The position numbers were made by a program, and so were the translations under genes. From Bacteroidales bacterium UBA1035 (GTDB taxonomy: Bacteria > Bacteroidota > Bacteroidia > Bacteroidales > Dysgonomonadaceae): a stretch of DNA of 28,126 bases. The notes beneath the pieces are model-generated. The model ran no database searches, had not been told where the DNA came from, and saw only the letters and a program-made list of their open reading frames with translations. Of the stretch, positions 1 through 8,168 are shown one piece after another. The stretch's first letter is position 1; every line of letters starts with the position of its first letter. The stretch lies in the NCBI GenBank assembly GCA_002316835.1, contig DCEG01000031.1:5293-33418 (forward strand), read 5' to 3'.

Positions 1-1806
1 TTTAATTTGTTCCGGCGATTTTTTGGAAGTGCCAAGATATTCCATGTATTGGAAAGCTGTTCCAAGTGCTTTATCGGTGTTGTTACCCATGTCGAAAACG
101 TAAGTGAGGCTGAAAACGCCGTTGGTGGTGTTTCTTTTATAGAGAACGGGGACATTAGACTTACCACGTAGGATTTTCATATCTTTATCGAAATCCAGAA
201 AAACCGGTTCAATGGGCGTAACTTTTGTCGATTGAATTTCACGCAAGAAATCGCTGCTCACGTCACGATTTGTTGCGATAGGCGTGATCTGTGGTTTATC
301 TATTTTCAGTTCGTTAGGATCTTTCCCTTCCCGTTTGTAGATAACGGCGTAATTATTACCGAAATTCTTGTTGGCAAAATCCACAATCTGTTGTTTCGTT
401 ATCTTTGAAATACGGTCGATTCGTGTGACTTCATCTGTCCAGTCCGTTCCGTTTATGAATGAGTTTACGAACCAGTTTGCACGTCCGCTGTTGCTTTCGA
501 TACGATACATTTGGGTTAGTTTCATATTGTTGATGGTTGCTGTCAGGAGTTCGTCGGAAAAATCACCTTTTTTCAGTTTATCGATTTCGCCGAGCAGCAA
601 ATCACGTACTTCTTCTAACGCTTGTCCTTGTTTAGGATTTCCGCTCATAATGAATGCGCAATAATCCGCCATACTGCTGGATCCCGCATATGCCGAGAGA
701 ACTTTTTGTTGTTGCAGCAGGTTCAAGTCGATTAATCCGGCTTGCCCGTTGCTCATGATCATTCCAATCATATCGAGCATATCTTTATCGGGCGTGTTCC
801 ATCCTCCAAAACGCCATCCGAGCATAATATTGGCTGCTTCCAGCCCCAGCACTTCAGAAATCAAAGGTTCGTTGATGGGCGTGGCAGCAGATGTGTTGAG
901 TGTTGGTAAATTCGGATTTGGGCGTAATTTCCCGAAATACGAATCTACGACTTTAATCATTTCATCGGGATTGAAATCGCCAGCAAGACACACTGCCATA
1001 TTATTGGGCACGTAATATGTTTTGTAATAATTCTTGATGTTGATGATGGACGGGTTTTTCAAATGTTCCTGCGTTCCCAATACGGTTTGTTTTCCGTAAG
1101 GGTGATGCGGGAAAAGTGACGCCAGCATTTTTTCATACACTTTGCGGCTGTCGCGTGTGAGCGACATGTTTTTTTCTTCGTAAACGGTTTCCAACTCTGT
1201 GTGAAATCCTCTGATTACATTGTTCTCAAAACGATCAGACTGAATTTTTGCCCAGTTTTCGATTTGGTTCGATGGAATATTTTCCGTGTAAACTGTCATG
1301 TCGAAACCGGTGTAGGCATTGGTTCCGCTAGCACCGATGGACGACATCAGTTTGTCATACTCATTAGGAATGGCAAACTTAGATGCTTCGAATGAAACGC
1401 TGTCAATTTGTTTGTAGATGGCTCTGCGCTCATTTTCGTTTTGGGTGCTGCGGTACAGTTCAAACAAACGTTCCACTTCTTTCAAAAGTGGTTCTTCTTT
1501 GGAATAATCCTGCGTTCCGAATTTCTTGGAACCTTTAAACATCAAATGTTCAAAATAGTGTGCCAATCCGGTAGTTTCAGCCGGATCATTTTTCCCTCCC
1601 ACGCGTACTGCAATGTACGTTTGTATGCGTGGCGTTTCGGGGTTCACGCTCATGTAAACTTTCAATCCGTTGTCCAGCGTATAAATGCGTGTGTTGATCG
1701 GATCGTTGGGTACTGTCTTGTAGTTCAGATTACTGTTCTGAGAGAATACGCTTGTGGAGATAATAGCGATTAAGACAACAACTGCAAATGAGATGATTTT
1801 TTTCAT
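1..1806 (-). CDS. M16 family zinc metalloprotease (pitrilysin/insulinase type), 5' part, runs off left edge
   Basis: The reading frame is open from the ATG at 1806 to base 1, giving 602 residues with no stop, so the C-terminal part lies outside the window. Residues 1-23 form a Sec signal peptide (charged MKK start, hydrophobic core, cleavage near VFSQ), which places the enzyme in the periplasm or outer envelope. The inverted zinc motif HxxEH is visible as HYFEH at residues 83-87, inside TTGLAHYFEHLMFKG. Downstream acidic residues in ELETVYEE (204-211) are candidates for the third zinc ligand. About 40 extra residues sit between the motif and that ligand region compared with simple M16 enzymes. 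M16 proteases usually have two homologous halves (about 900 residues in long forms); the second half begins but is cut by the edge. It is transcribed away from the DUF2141 gene. The substrate cannot be told from sequence. Confidence 0.93.
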   Translation of the reverse strand, partial: MKKIISFAVVVLIAIISTSVFSQNSNLNYKTVPNDPINTRIYTLDNGLKVYMSVNPETPRIQTYIAVRVGGKNDPAETTGLAHYFEHLMFKGSKKFGTQDYSKEEPLLKEVERLFELYRSTQNENERRAIYKQIDSVSFEASKFAIPNEYDKLMSSIGASGTNAYTGFDMTVYTENIPSNQIENWAKIQSDRFENNVIRGFHTELETVYEEKNMSLTRDSRKVYEKMLASLFPHHPYGKQTVLGTQEHLKNPSIINIKNYYKTYYVPNNMAVCLAGDFNPDEMIKVVDSYFGKLRPNPNLPTLNTSAATPINEPLISEVLGLEAANIMLGWRFGGWNTPDKDMLDMIGMIMSNGQAGLIDLNLLQQQKVLSAYAGSSSMADYCAFIMSGNPKQGQALEEVRDLLLGEIDKLKKGDFSDELLTATINNMKLTQMYRIESNSGRANWFVNSFINGTDWTDEVTRIDRISKITKQQIVDFANKNFGNNYAVIYKREGKDPNELKIDKPQITPIATNRDVSSDFLREIQSTKVTPIEPVFLDFDKDMKILRGKSNVPVLYKRNTTNGVFSLTYVFDMGNNTDKALGTAFQYMEYLGTSKKSPEQIK

Positions 1807-1856
1807 AGGTTACAATTTAGAAATGAATATGTCACATTTTTCTTATTATAGATAGC

Positions 1857-1871
1857 TACGATAGTATCGTA
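1857..1871. promoter_or_regulatory. Perfect inverted repeat at the expected start site of the M16 gene
   Basis: TACGAT and ATCGTA flank a three-base centre (AGT). The repeat directly abuts the candidate -7 box on its downstream side, so it would cover the transcription start and first transcribed bases. It could be an operator or a 5' RNA hairpin. Confidence 0.35.
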
Positions 1872-1879
1872 CAAAGATA
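1872..1879 (-). promoter_or_regulatory. Candidate -7 box of the M16 protease promoter
   Basis: On the minus strand the sequence reads TATCTTTG, a full match to the Bacteroidota -7 element TAnnTTTG, 65 bases upstream of the protease ATG. A TTTG lies 22 bases further upstream (1902-1905), slightly outside the usual 19-21 spacing, so the -33 assignment is weak. Confidence 0.45.
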
Positions 1880-1973
1880 ATGTAATTTCAATATATTCAA
1901 TCAAAAAAAGATTCAATTTTCCACGTTTAATAATATTTAACCAGATGTTTTAATCATTTGTTTAAAATTTTTG

Positions 1974-1981
1974 TAGTTTTG
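1974..1981 (+). promoter_or_regulatory. Candidate -7 box of the DUF2141 gene promoter
   Basis: TAGTTTTG matches TAnnTTTG and lies 48 bases before the chosen ATG at 2030. No -33 TTG is found at the standard distance; the nearest TTTG (1957-1960) is only 13 bases away. Confidence 0.35.
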
Positions 1982-2029
1982 ATATATCTAACCATAAACC
2001 AGAACTTTATAACTAAAAAGTTGAAAAAT

Positions 2030-2452
2030 ATGAAAAAATCTGTACTATTTTTTTGTTTGTTATCCGCATTTGCTGTAAACACAGTGGCGCAAAAAGTGAC
2101 AGTAAATGTCACCAATATAAAAGAAGCAAAAGGCAATATTTTGATAGGCATCTACAACAGCCCGGTGAATTTTGCCAAAATAGGAAGCCAAATTAAAATG
2201 GTGTCCGTACCGGCCGATTCTGAAACGGTAAGCGTTGAAATAACCGATTTGAAAGAAGGTGAATACGCTTTTACCATCCTTCACGATAAGAATGCCAACG
2301 GGAAATGTGATTTCAATTTATTGGGAATTCCAAAAGAAAGCATCGGTTTTTCAAACAATGTGAAACCCAAACTAAAAACCCCATCATTTAATGACGTAAA
2401 AGTGAATGTTAAAGATAGCCTTATGTTGAAGATTAAGCTGCTCACATTTTGA
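2030..2452 (+). CDS. Secreted DUF2141 domain protein
   Basis: A 140-residue protein. The ATG at 2030 was chosen over an in-frame ATG at 1958 because it starts a clean Sec signal peptide (MKKSVLFFCLLSAFAVNTVAQ region); the longer form would bury the candidate promoter at 1974-1981 inside the coding region. After the signal peptide the protein is a small beta-rich domain. The DUF2141 hallmarks are present: an ILHDKNANGKCDFN stretch near residue 84, then GIPKESIGFSNN. The Asp/Asn-rich segment resembles a metal-binding loop, but this is inference. The biochemical role of DUF2141 proteins is not established. The gene has its own terminator (2505-2545) and so is probably monocistronic, separate from the metal pump downstream. 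Confidence 0.88.
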   Translation: MKKSVLFFCLLSAFAVNTVAQKVTVNVTNIKEAKGNILIGIYNSPVNFAKIGSQIKMVSVPADSETVSVEITDLKEGEYAFTILHDKNANGKCDFNLLGIPKESIGFSNNVKPKLKTPSFNDVKVNVKDSLMLKIKLLTF

Positions 2453-2504
2453 GAGATAACTTGAAATTTTCGGTTTTTCTTATTTAGAACAAGAAAAAAT
2501 TAAG

Positions 2505-2545
2505 ATGCAGGATGAATCTTTTTTGATTTATCCTGCATTTTTTTT
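2505..2545 (+). terminator. Rho-independent terminator after the DUF2141 gene
   Basis: A 14-base-pair stem with one G-U pair (2505-2518 with 2525-2538; core ATGCAGGAT / ATCCTGCAT), a T-rich 6-base loop, and a run of eight T starting at 2538. It sits 52 bases after the DUF2141 stop and separates it from the efflux operon. Confidence 0.85.
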
Positions 2546-2624
2546 GTTCATTTGTATAGTTTTCAGGATTTTATATGAAAACTCTTTCATGGTTTCATCT
2601 TCAGGATAATTTATTCATTAACGT

Positions 2625-5600
2625 ATGTTGAATAAAATAATTCGATTTAGTGTCAAACACAAGCTGATTATCATACTTTTCACCATTACTATTGTTGGTT
2701 TTGGAACGTTTGCTTTGCTAAATTTGTCGGTAGGTGCGGTTCCCGATATTACCAACAATCAGGTGCAGGTGATAACAACATCTACTAACCTGGCAACACA
2801 GGACGTAGAGCAGTACATCACCATGCCGGTTGAGCTGGCCATGGCCAATTTGCCCGGTGTGCAGGAAATCCGTTCTGTATCGAAGTTCGGTTTGTCGGTT
2901 GTAACCATTGTTTTTGATGAAAAACTGGGAACTTATCTGCCAAGACAGCTTATTGCCGAAAAAATATCAGAAGCATCCGAAAATATTCCTCAGGGCTTCG
3001 GTACGCCTATGATGGGCCCTGTAACTACCGGATTAGGCGAAATCTATCAATATATTCTCGATGAAAAACCGGGCTATGAAAACCAGTATTCCACCACCGA
3101 CTTGCGCACCATCCAGGACTGGATCGTGAAAAGACAATTATCGGGAATTCCTGGTGTGGTGGAAGTGAATACGTGGGGTGGTTTCCTCAAGCAATACGAA
3201 ATTGCTATTAATCCTGAATTGATTCGGAGTCAGGGAATTACTCTGATGGAAGTTTTCGAAGCCATCGATAACAACAACAATATAACCGGCGGATCCTATA
3301 TCGAGAAAAACAACCAAAGTTATTTTATTCGGGGCGACGGAGCCATAAAATCGCTGGACGATATTCGTAACATTGTGGTTAAGAACCGCAACGGAATTCC
3401 TGTGCTTATCGGCGATATTGCCGTGGTGCAATTCGGGCACGCAAACCGTTTTGGAGCTATCACCGCAAACGGTCAGGGCGAAAAAGTGATGGGGCAGATC
3501 ATGATGCTCAAAAATGCCGATTCGAAAAAAGTGATCAAAGCAGTGCACGAAAGGGTAGCGGAAGTGCAAAAATCCCTTCCCGAAGGAATTTTTATCAATC
3601 CCATTGTCGATCGCAGCGAACTTATAGGACGTACCTCAATGACCGTTTTCGAGAACCTTCTTTTCGGCTGCCTTATTGTGATTTTGGTAGTGTTAGTCAT
3701 TCTTGGGAATATGCGCACAGCGATGATTATTGCATCCATCATTCCATTATCACTTCTGTTCACGTTGTCGTTGATGTATATTTTCGGTATCGATGCCAAC
3801 CTGATGAGCTTAGGAGCACTGGACTTCGGGATTATCATTGATGGTGGCGTGATTGTCGCCGAGTTTATCGCTCTCAATCTCAATAACCATTACGACGAAG
3901 CTAACAAGTTGCACGGACAGGAACGAAAAAACTATATCGATGAAATCACCATAAAAGGAGCATCTAAAATGATGAATTCGGCCATTTTCGGGCAAATCAT
4001 CATTCTGATTGTTTTTGTGCCGATAATATCGCTCACGGGCGTGGAAGGTAAAATGTTCCGTCCGATGGCGCTCACGTTTTGTTTTGCCGTGATCGGTGCC
4101 TCGTTACTGGGAATGACATGGTTGCCCGTTGCATCCGCACTGTTTATGAAACCTAAGAAAAAAGGGGAAAAGAATGTTTCAAAGGTAATGCAACTGGCGT
4201 ACAAAACATATAAACCTTCCATTGAATGGGCGTGCGGGCACAAGAAGATAATTGTGGGCGGAGCACTTGTTATGCTGGTGGCTGCGTTGCTGATTTTCAA
4301 CAGGCTTGGAGCGGAATTTACGCCTACGCTCGATGAAGGTGATTTTGTAATTCAACCTGTGTTGAAAACAGGAACGTCGCTGAAAAAAACCATCGAAATG
4401 ACTACTCAAATGGAATCCATTTTGAAAAAGGAATTTGTGGAAGTTGATCAGGTAGTGAGCCGCATTGGCGCTGCCGAAGTTCCTACCGATCCGATGTCGA
4501 TGGAAGAAATTGATATGATCATCAAACTTCGCCCGAAAAAAGAGTGGAAAAACGCGAAGAGCAAAGAAGAACTCGCCGAAAAGTTTAAAGAGGCGCTCTC
4601 GGTTTTCCCGGGAATCGAATACGAGTTTACACAACCTATCGAAATGCGCTTCAATGAGTTGGTAACCGGCGTTCGGTCGGATATTGCCGTAAAAATATTC
4701 GGAGAAGATTTGGATTATTTAGCCGAAAAGGCTCAGGAAGTTGCCGCTCAGACTCGTACCGTGCAAGGTGCAGCCGATGTTATTGTCGAAAAAACCGTAG
4801 GTTTGCCTCAGATGCGGGTAACGTATAATCGGGAAAAACTGGCGTATTATGGTGTCTCCATTGCGTCGCTCAACCAATACCTGTCGATGGCGTTTGGCGG
4901 ACAGATTTCGGGAACGGTTTTTGAACAGGAGCGCAGTTTTGATTTGGTAGTTCGTTTTCGGGAAGATTTCAGGCAGGATATCGACAATATCCGGCAAATG
5001 TACGTGAACTTACCCGACGGAAATCAGGTGCGACTGAGCGAACTGGCACAAATTGAATATTCTTCGGGACCGGCAAAAATATCGCGCGACAACACACGCC
5101 GTCGAGTGGTGGTGAGCGTGAACGTGCGAAACCGTGATTTGCAATCGGTGGTACAGGATATTCAGCACAAAGTGCAGGATAACGTAGATTTACAATCGGG
5201 ATACTATGTGGAATACGGTGGTCAGTATCAGAATCTTAAAAATGCGTCCACGCGGTTGATGATTATCGTCCCCATAGCGCTCGCGCTTATCTTTTTGCTG
5301 CTGAATTTTGCTTTCAATTCGTTGAAGGAAACGATAATTATTTTCTCTGCCATTCCGCTTTCCATCGTTGGGGGTGTGTTGTTACTATGGATAAGAGGAA
5401 TGCCTTTCAGTATTTCCGCGGGAGTGGGATTTATAGCTTTATTCGGTGTTGCCGTGCTCAATGGGATAGTCTTAATTGAACATTTTAAAGAATTGCGCCA
5501 CAAAAATGGAGGTGTGAATATGCACGATATAATTGTACAAGGTTCCGTGGACAGGCTTCGTCCGGTAGTTCTCACGGCAGCTTCTGCAGCGATGGGTTTC

Positions 5601-6977
5601 CTTCCGATGGCAGTTTCCACCTCTGCCGGAGCCGAAGTTCAGCGTCCGTTGGCAACGGTGGTTATTGGGGGATTGGTGACTTCAACCTTCCTCACGATGA
5701 TTGTTTTACCCTTGCTTTACGGGTATTTTATGAATGATGAACGTCGTAGAAAAAAGCGTCATCCACGAAAAGGAGTTATTCCAAAAGTAAAATTTTGGTT
5801 TATTCCGATATTGATGACGATTTCTGTATCAGTTTTTTCACAGACGCGTGAGCTTTCGCTCGAAGATGCTATCGCAATCGGAATAGCCAATAACCGCCAA
5901 CTGAAAACCTATGAGTTGCAAATTGAACGGAGCAAAGCGTTTGTTCCCGCCGCTTTCAACATCGGAAAAACCGGCGTATATTATGGTACAGATGCCAACA
6001 ACATTGCTGAAAACAATTATCCGTTGTATGTAATTGGTGCATCACAGGAAATAAACTTTCCGACTGTTTACGCGGCACAACATAAAGCCAATCGGGCAGG
6101 AGTTACGGTTTCACAGGCGGGTTACGAGCTTGAATTGCAAAGGCTCAAAAAGAGCATTACTCAGGCGTATTATCGGGTGGTGTACCTGCAAAATAAGCAG
6201 CAACTTTACAATTACATTGCCGATATTTACCGGAAATTTTCGCAATCGGCAGATGCGCAATACAAGCAGGGCGAAATTGCGTATCTGGAAAAACTGAATG
6301 CAACTACCAAGCAGCAACAGATTGATATTCAGCAAAATCAAGCTGCATCAGATTTGCAGATTGCTTATCGGAAATTAAATCTGCTGCTTCAATCAAATGA
6401 AAATGTTTCCGTTCCCTTTCAGCAATTAGAGCCTGTTTTGTTGAACGAAACAATTTATAATAATGCAGGATTAAGATTGGCCGATGAGCAACTCAAATAC
6501 GAAAATGCGTTACTACGTGTGGAGAAAAATTTGTGGTTGCCCAATATCAATGTTGAGGTTTTCAACGGAACAAACCGATTCGCGAATGCGAAAAGTTATT
6601 GGGGGTGGCAGGTGGGAGTTTCGATTCCGCTTTTCTTTGGAGAGCAAAAAGCTAGGGTTGCTTCGCAAAAATACAGTGTCATGATGGCAGATTATTCCAA
6701 GCAACAATATCAAATTCGGTACAGCTCGACGAATGAACAGCTGCGAAATGAACTGGAGAAATATCGCCAGAATATCGATTATTACCAGACATCGGGTAAA
6801 CAAATCAGCGATGAACTGATAAAGTTTGCCGCATCGAGTTACGAAGTGGGGGAAATTGATTTTTTCCGGTACATACAAAGTCTGGAAAATGCTATGCAAT
6901 TAAGATTGGATTATCTGGACAATTTGGCAAAATACAACGAAACGGTGATAGCACTTAATTATCTGATACTGGAATGA
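2625..6977 (+). CDS. CzcA/CusA-type heavy-metal RND efflux pump fused to a CusC/TolC-like outer-membrane factor
   Basis: A 1450-residue fusion. Residues 1 to about 1045 form a complete HME-class RND transporter: TM1 near 13-33, two large periplasmic loops, and TM blocks near 335-530 and 865-1040. The charged TM4 motif of this class is present as D400, D406 and E413 within DFGIIIDGGVIVAE, with the same spacing as the proton-relay residues of CzcA. Residues 1057-1072 form an extra hydrophobic, signal-peptide-like segment ending in SVFSQ. Residues 1073-1450 then look like an outer-membrane efflux protein: an opening LSLEDAIAIGIANN, long coiled-coil helices and a central GVSIPLF strand. One polypeptide thus carries the inner-membrane pump and the outer-membrane duct; such fusions are known in Bacteroidota. 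The adaptor gene follows 54 bases downstream. The metal cannot be assigned: the CzcA-like TM4 motif is shared by Zn/Co/Cd and Cu/Ag pumps. Confidence 0.93.
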   Translation: MLNKIIRFSVKHKLIIILFTITIVGFGTFALLNLSVGAVPDITNNQVQVITTSTNLATQDVEQYITMPVELAMANLPGVQEIRSVSKFGLSVVTIVFDEKLGTYLPRQLIAEKISEASENIPQGFGTPMMGPVTTGLGEIYQYILDEKPGYENQYSTTDLRTIQDWIVKRQLSGIPGVVEVNTWGGFLKQYEIAINPELIRSQGITLMEVFEAIDNNNNITGGSYIEKNNQSYFIRGDGAIKSLDDIRNIVVKNRNGIPVLIGDIAVVQFGHANRFGAITANGQGEKVMGQIMMLKNADSKKVIKAVHERVAEVQKSLPEGIFINPIVDRSELIGRTSMTVFENLLFGCLIVILVVLVILGNMRTAMIIASIIPLSLLFTLSLMYIFGIDANLMSLGALDFGIIIDGGVIVAEFIALNLNNHYDEANKLHGQERKNYIDEITIKGASKMMNSAIFGQIIILIVFVPIISLTGVEGKMFRPMALTFCFAVIGASLLGMTWLPVASALFMKPKKKGEKNVSKVMQLAYKTYKPSIEWACGHKKIIVGGALVMLVAALLIFNRLGAEFTPTLDEGDFVIQPVLKTGTSLKKTIEMTTQMESILKKEFVEVDQVVSRIGAAEVPTDPMSMEEIDMIIKLRPKKEWKNAKSKEELAEKFKEALSVFPGIEYEFTQPIEMRFNELVTGVRSDIAVKIFGEDLDYLAEKAQEVAAQTRTVQGAADVIVEKTVGLPQMRVTYNREKLAYYGVSIASLNQYLSMAFGGQISGTVFEQERSFDLVVRFREDFRQDIDNIRQMYVNLPDGNQVRLSELAQIEYSSGPAKISRDNTRRRVVVSVNVRNRDLQSVVQDIQHKVQDNVDLQSGYYVEYGGQYQNLKNASTRLMIIVPIALALIFLLLNFAFNSLKETIIIFSAIPLSIVGGVLLLWIRGMPFSISAGVGFIALFGVAVLNGIVLIEHFKELRHKNGGVNMHDIIVQGSVDRLRPVVLTAASAAMGFLPMAVSTSAGAEVQRPLATVVIGGLVTSTFLTMIVLPLLYGYFMNDERRRKKRHPRKGVIPKVKFWFIPILMTISVSVFSQTRELSLEDAIAIGIANNRQLKTYELQIERSKAFVPAAFNIGKTGVYYGTDANNIAENNYPLYVIGASQEINFPTVYAAQHKANRAGVTVSQAGYELELQRLKKSITQAYYRVVYLQNKQQLYNYIADIYRKFSQSADAQYKQGEIAYLEKLNATTKQQQIDIQQNQAASDLQIAYRKLNLLLQSNENVSVPFQQLEPVLLNETIYNNAGLRLADEQLKYENALLRVEKNLWLPNINVEVFNGTNRFANAKSYWGWQVGVSIPLFFGEQKARVASQKYSVMMADYSKQQYQIRYSSTNEQLRNELEKYRQNIDYYQTSGKQISDELIKFAASSYEVGEIDFFRYIQSLENAMQLRLDYLDNLAKYNETVIALNYLILE

Positions 6978-6984
6978 ACAAGAG

Positions 6985-7003
6985 ACGATGGCATTGCCTT
7001 CGT
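6985..7003 (+). other. Imperfect hairpin between the pump and adaptor genes
   Basis: ACGA-T-GGC pairs with GCC-T-TCGT around an ATT loop, with one T:T mismatch. It lies in the 54-base gap between the two efflux genes and has no T run, so it may adjust mRNA stability or relative expression rather than terminate. Confidence 0.3.
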
Positions 7004-7031
7004 TATTCAAATATTTTAAAAAACAACTAAA

Positions 7032-8168
7032 ATGCAATTATATAAACATTTCTTCTTGGGAGTTTTGTTCGTTGCGGTTTTGTTTAGCTGTAACAACAAA
7101 AAATCGGGTGACGAAGCTGCAGCAACCAGCGCGGACTCATCGCTGATTGTCGTCGCCAATCGCCAGTTTGAAGCGATGCAAATGGAGTTCGGCATTTTGC
7201 GTGAAACGCAGTTTAGCGAAAGCGTGAAAGTGAACGGGCACGTGATTTCATCAGTGAAAGGGCAGGCGCAAGTTACAAGCCGGATTTCGGGAACAATCAG
7301 AAGCATTTCGCGCGAATTGGGCGATTTTATTCCTGCCGGTGGCGTACTTTGCACTATTGAGAGCAACGATTTTATCGTGTTGCAACAGGATTTTGCTACT
7401 GTCAGCAATCAGTTCAACGAAGCTAGAAGCGCGTACGAGCGGTTGCAATCGCTTTATCGCGACAGCATTTCATCGCGCAAAGATTTTATTGCTGCAGAAA
7501 GCTCCTACAAAAGTCTATCGGCCCAATATAACGGTATGAAACAACGTTTGAGTTTGCTCAATGTTAATCCTGCACAAATCGAGAGCGGAAATTTTTACCG
7601 GACACTGGAAGTCCGTTCGCCAATCGGTGGATATATCACGCAAATCAATTGTATGATTGGCGAATACGTTACTCCCGAAAAAATGCTAATGACAGTTATA
7701 AATACCAATCAATTGTATCTTCAACTCGATGTTTACGAAAAAGATATCACACGATTAACTGTCGGACAAAACGTCGAGTTTTACAACCCCAACAACCCGT
7801 CGGGAAAATTCACAGCGAAGCTGACAAAAATCGGAAAATCCATTGACCCGGAGAAAAAAACCATAGTTTGTACGGCGCAAATAGACCCCACAAGTGTTAA
7901 TTTCGTGAACAATATGTACATCGAAGCCGATGTGAACGTGAAAGAATACACTGCGAAAGGGCTTCCCGAAGATGCACTGGAAACGTCAACAGACGGGACT
8001 TACCGGGTTTACCTGCTTGAAAAAAAATCGGGAGAGAATATTTACCTCAAACCCGTTTCCGTTACAACTGGATTAAAATCCAACGAATTGGTGGAAATAA
8101 AAACACCCCTGCCACCGCAGGAAGTTTTGGTGAAAGGGGTGTATAGTTTGCCGGCAGCAGAGCACTAA
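7032..8168 (+). CDS. Efflux RND periplasmic adaptor subunit (CzcB/CusB, HlyD family), lipoprotein
   Basis: A 378-residue membrane-fusion protein. The N-terminus is a lipoprotein signal with a lipobox ending LFSC, so Cys20 would be lipidated. The body follows HlyD-family order: a first lipoyl half (about 65-110, with GTIRSISRELGDFIPAGG), a coiled-coil hairpin (about 115-180), a second lipoyl half (about 190-215, RSPIGGYITQ and IGEYVTP), a beta-barrel domain (about 220-300) and a membrane-proximal domain to the end. It should bridge the pump and the outer-membrane duct, which here are fused in the preceding gene, so these two genes encode a complete tripartite system. There is no separate outer-membrane factor gene and no linked regulator. 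Its stop codon overlaps the stop of the convergent PHP gene by four bases. Confidence 0.92.
   Translation: MQLYKHFFLGVLFVAVLFSCNNKKSGDEAAATSADSSLIVVANRQFEAMQMEFGILRETQFSESVKVNGHVISSVKGQAQVTSRISGTIRSISRELGDFIPAGGVLCTIESNDFIVLQQDFATVSNQFNEARSAYERLQSLYRDSISSRKDFIAAESSYKSLSAQYNGMKQRLSLLNVNPAQIESGNFYRTLEVRSPIGGYITQINCMIGEYVTPEKMLMTVINTNQLYLQLDVYEKDITRLTVGQNVEFYNPNNPSGKFTAKLTKIGKSIDPEKKTIVCTAQIDPTSVNFVNNMYIEADVNVKEYTAKGLPEDALETSTDGTYRVYLLEKKSGENIYLKPVSVTTGLKSNELVEIKTPLPPQEVLVKGVYSLPAAEH

Noticed and set aside
1958..2029. Longer N-terminus for the DUF2141 protein
   Set aside because: It would place a non-secretory extension before a clear signal peptide and would cover the candidate promoter.
3138..6899. 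Long minus-strand open frames opposite the RND pump gene
   Set aside because: They lie wholly inside a convincing coding region on the plus strand, lack recognisable domains and are best explained as antisense shadows.
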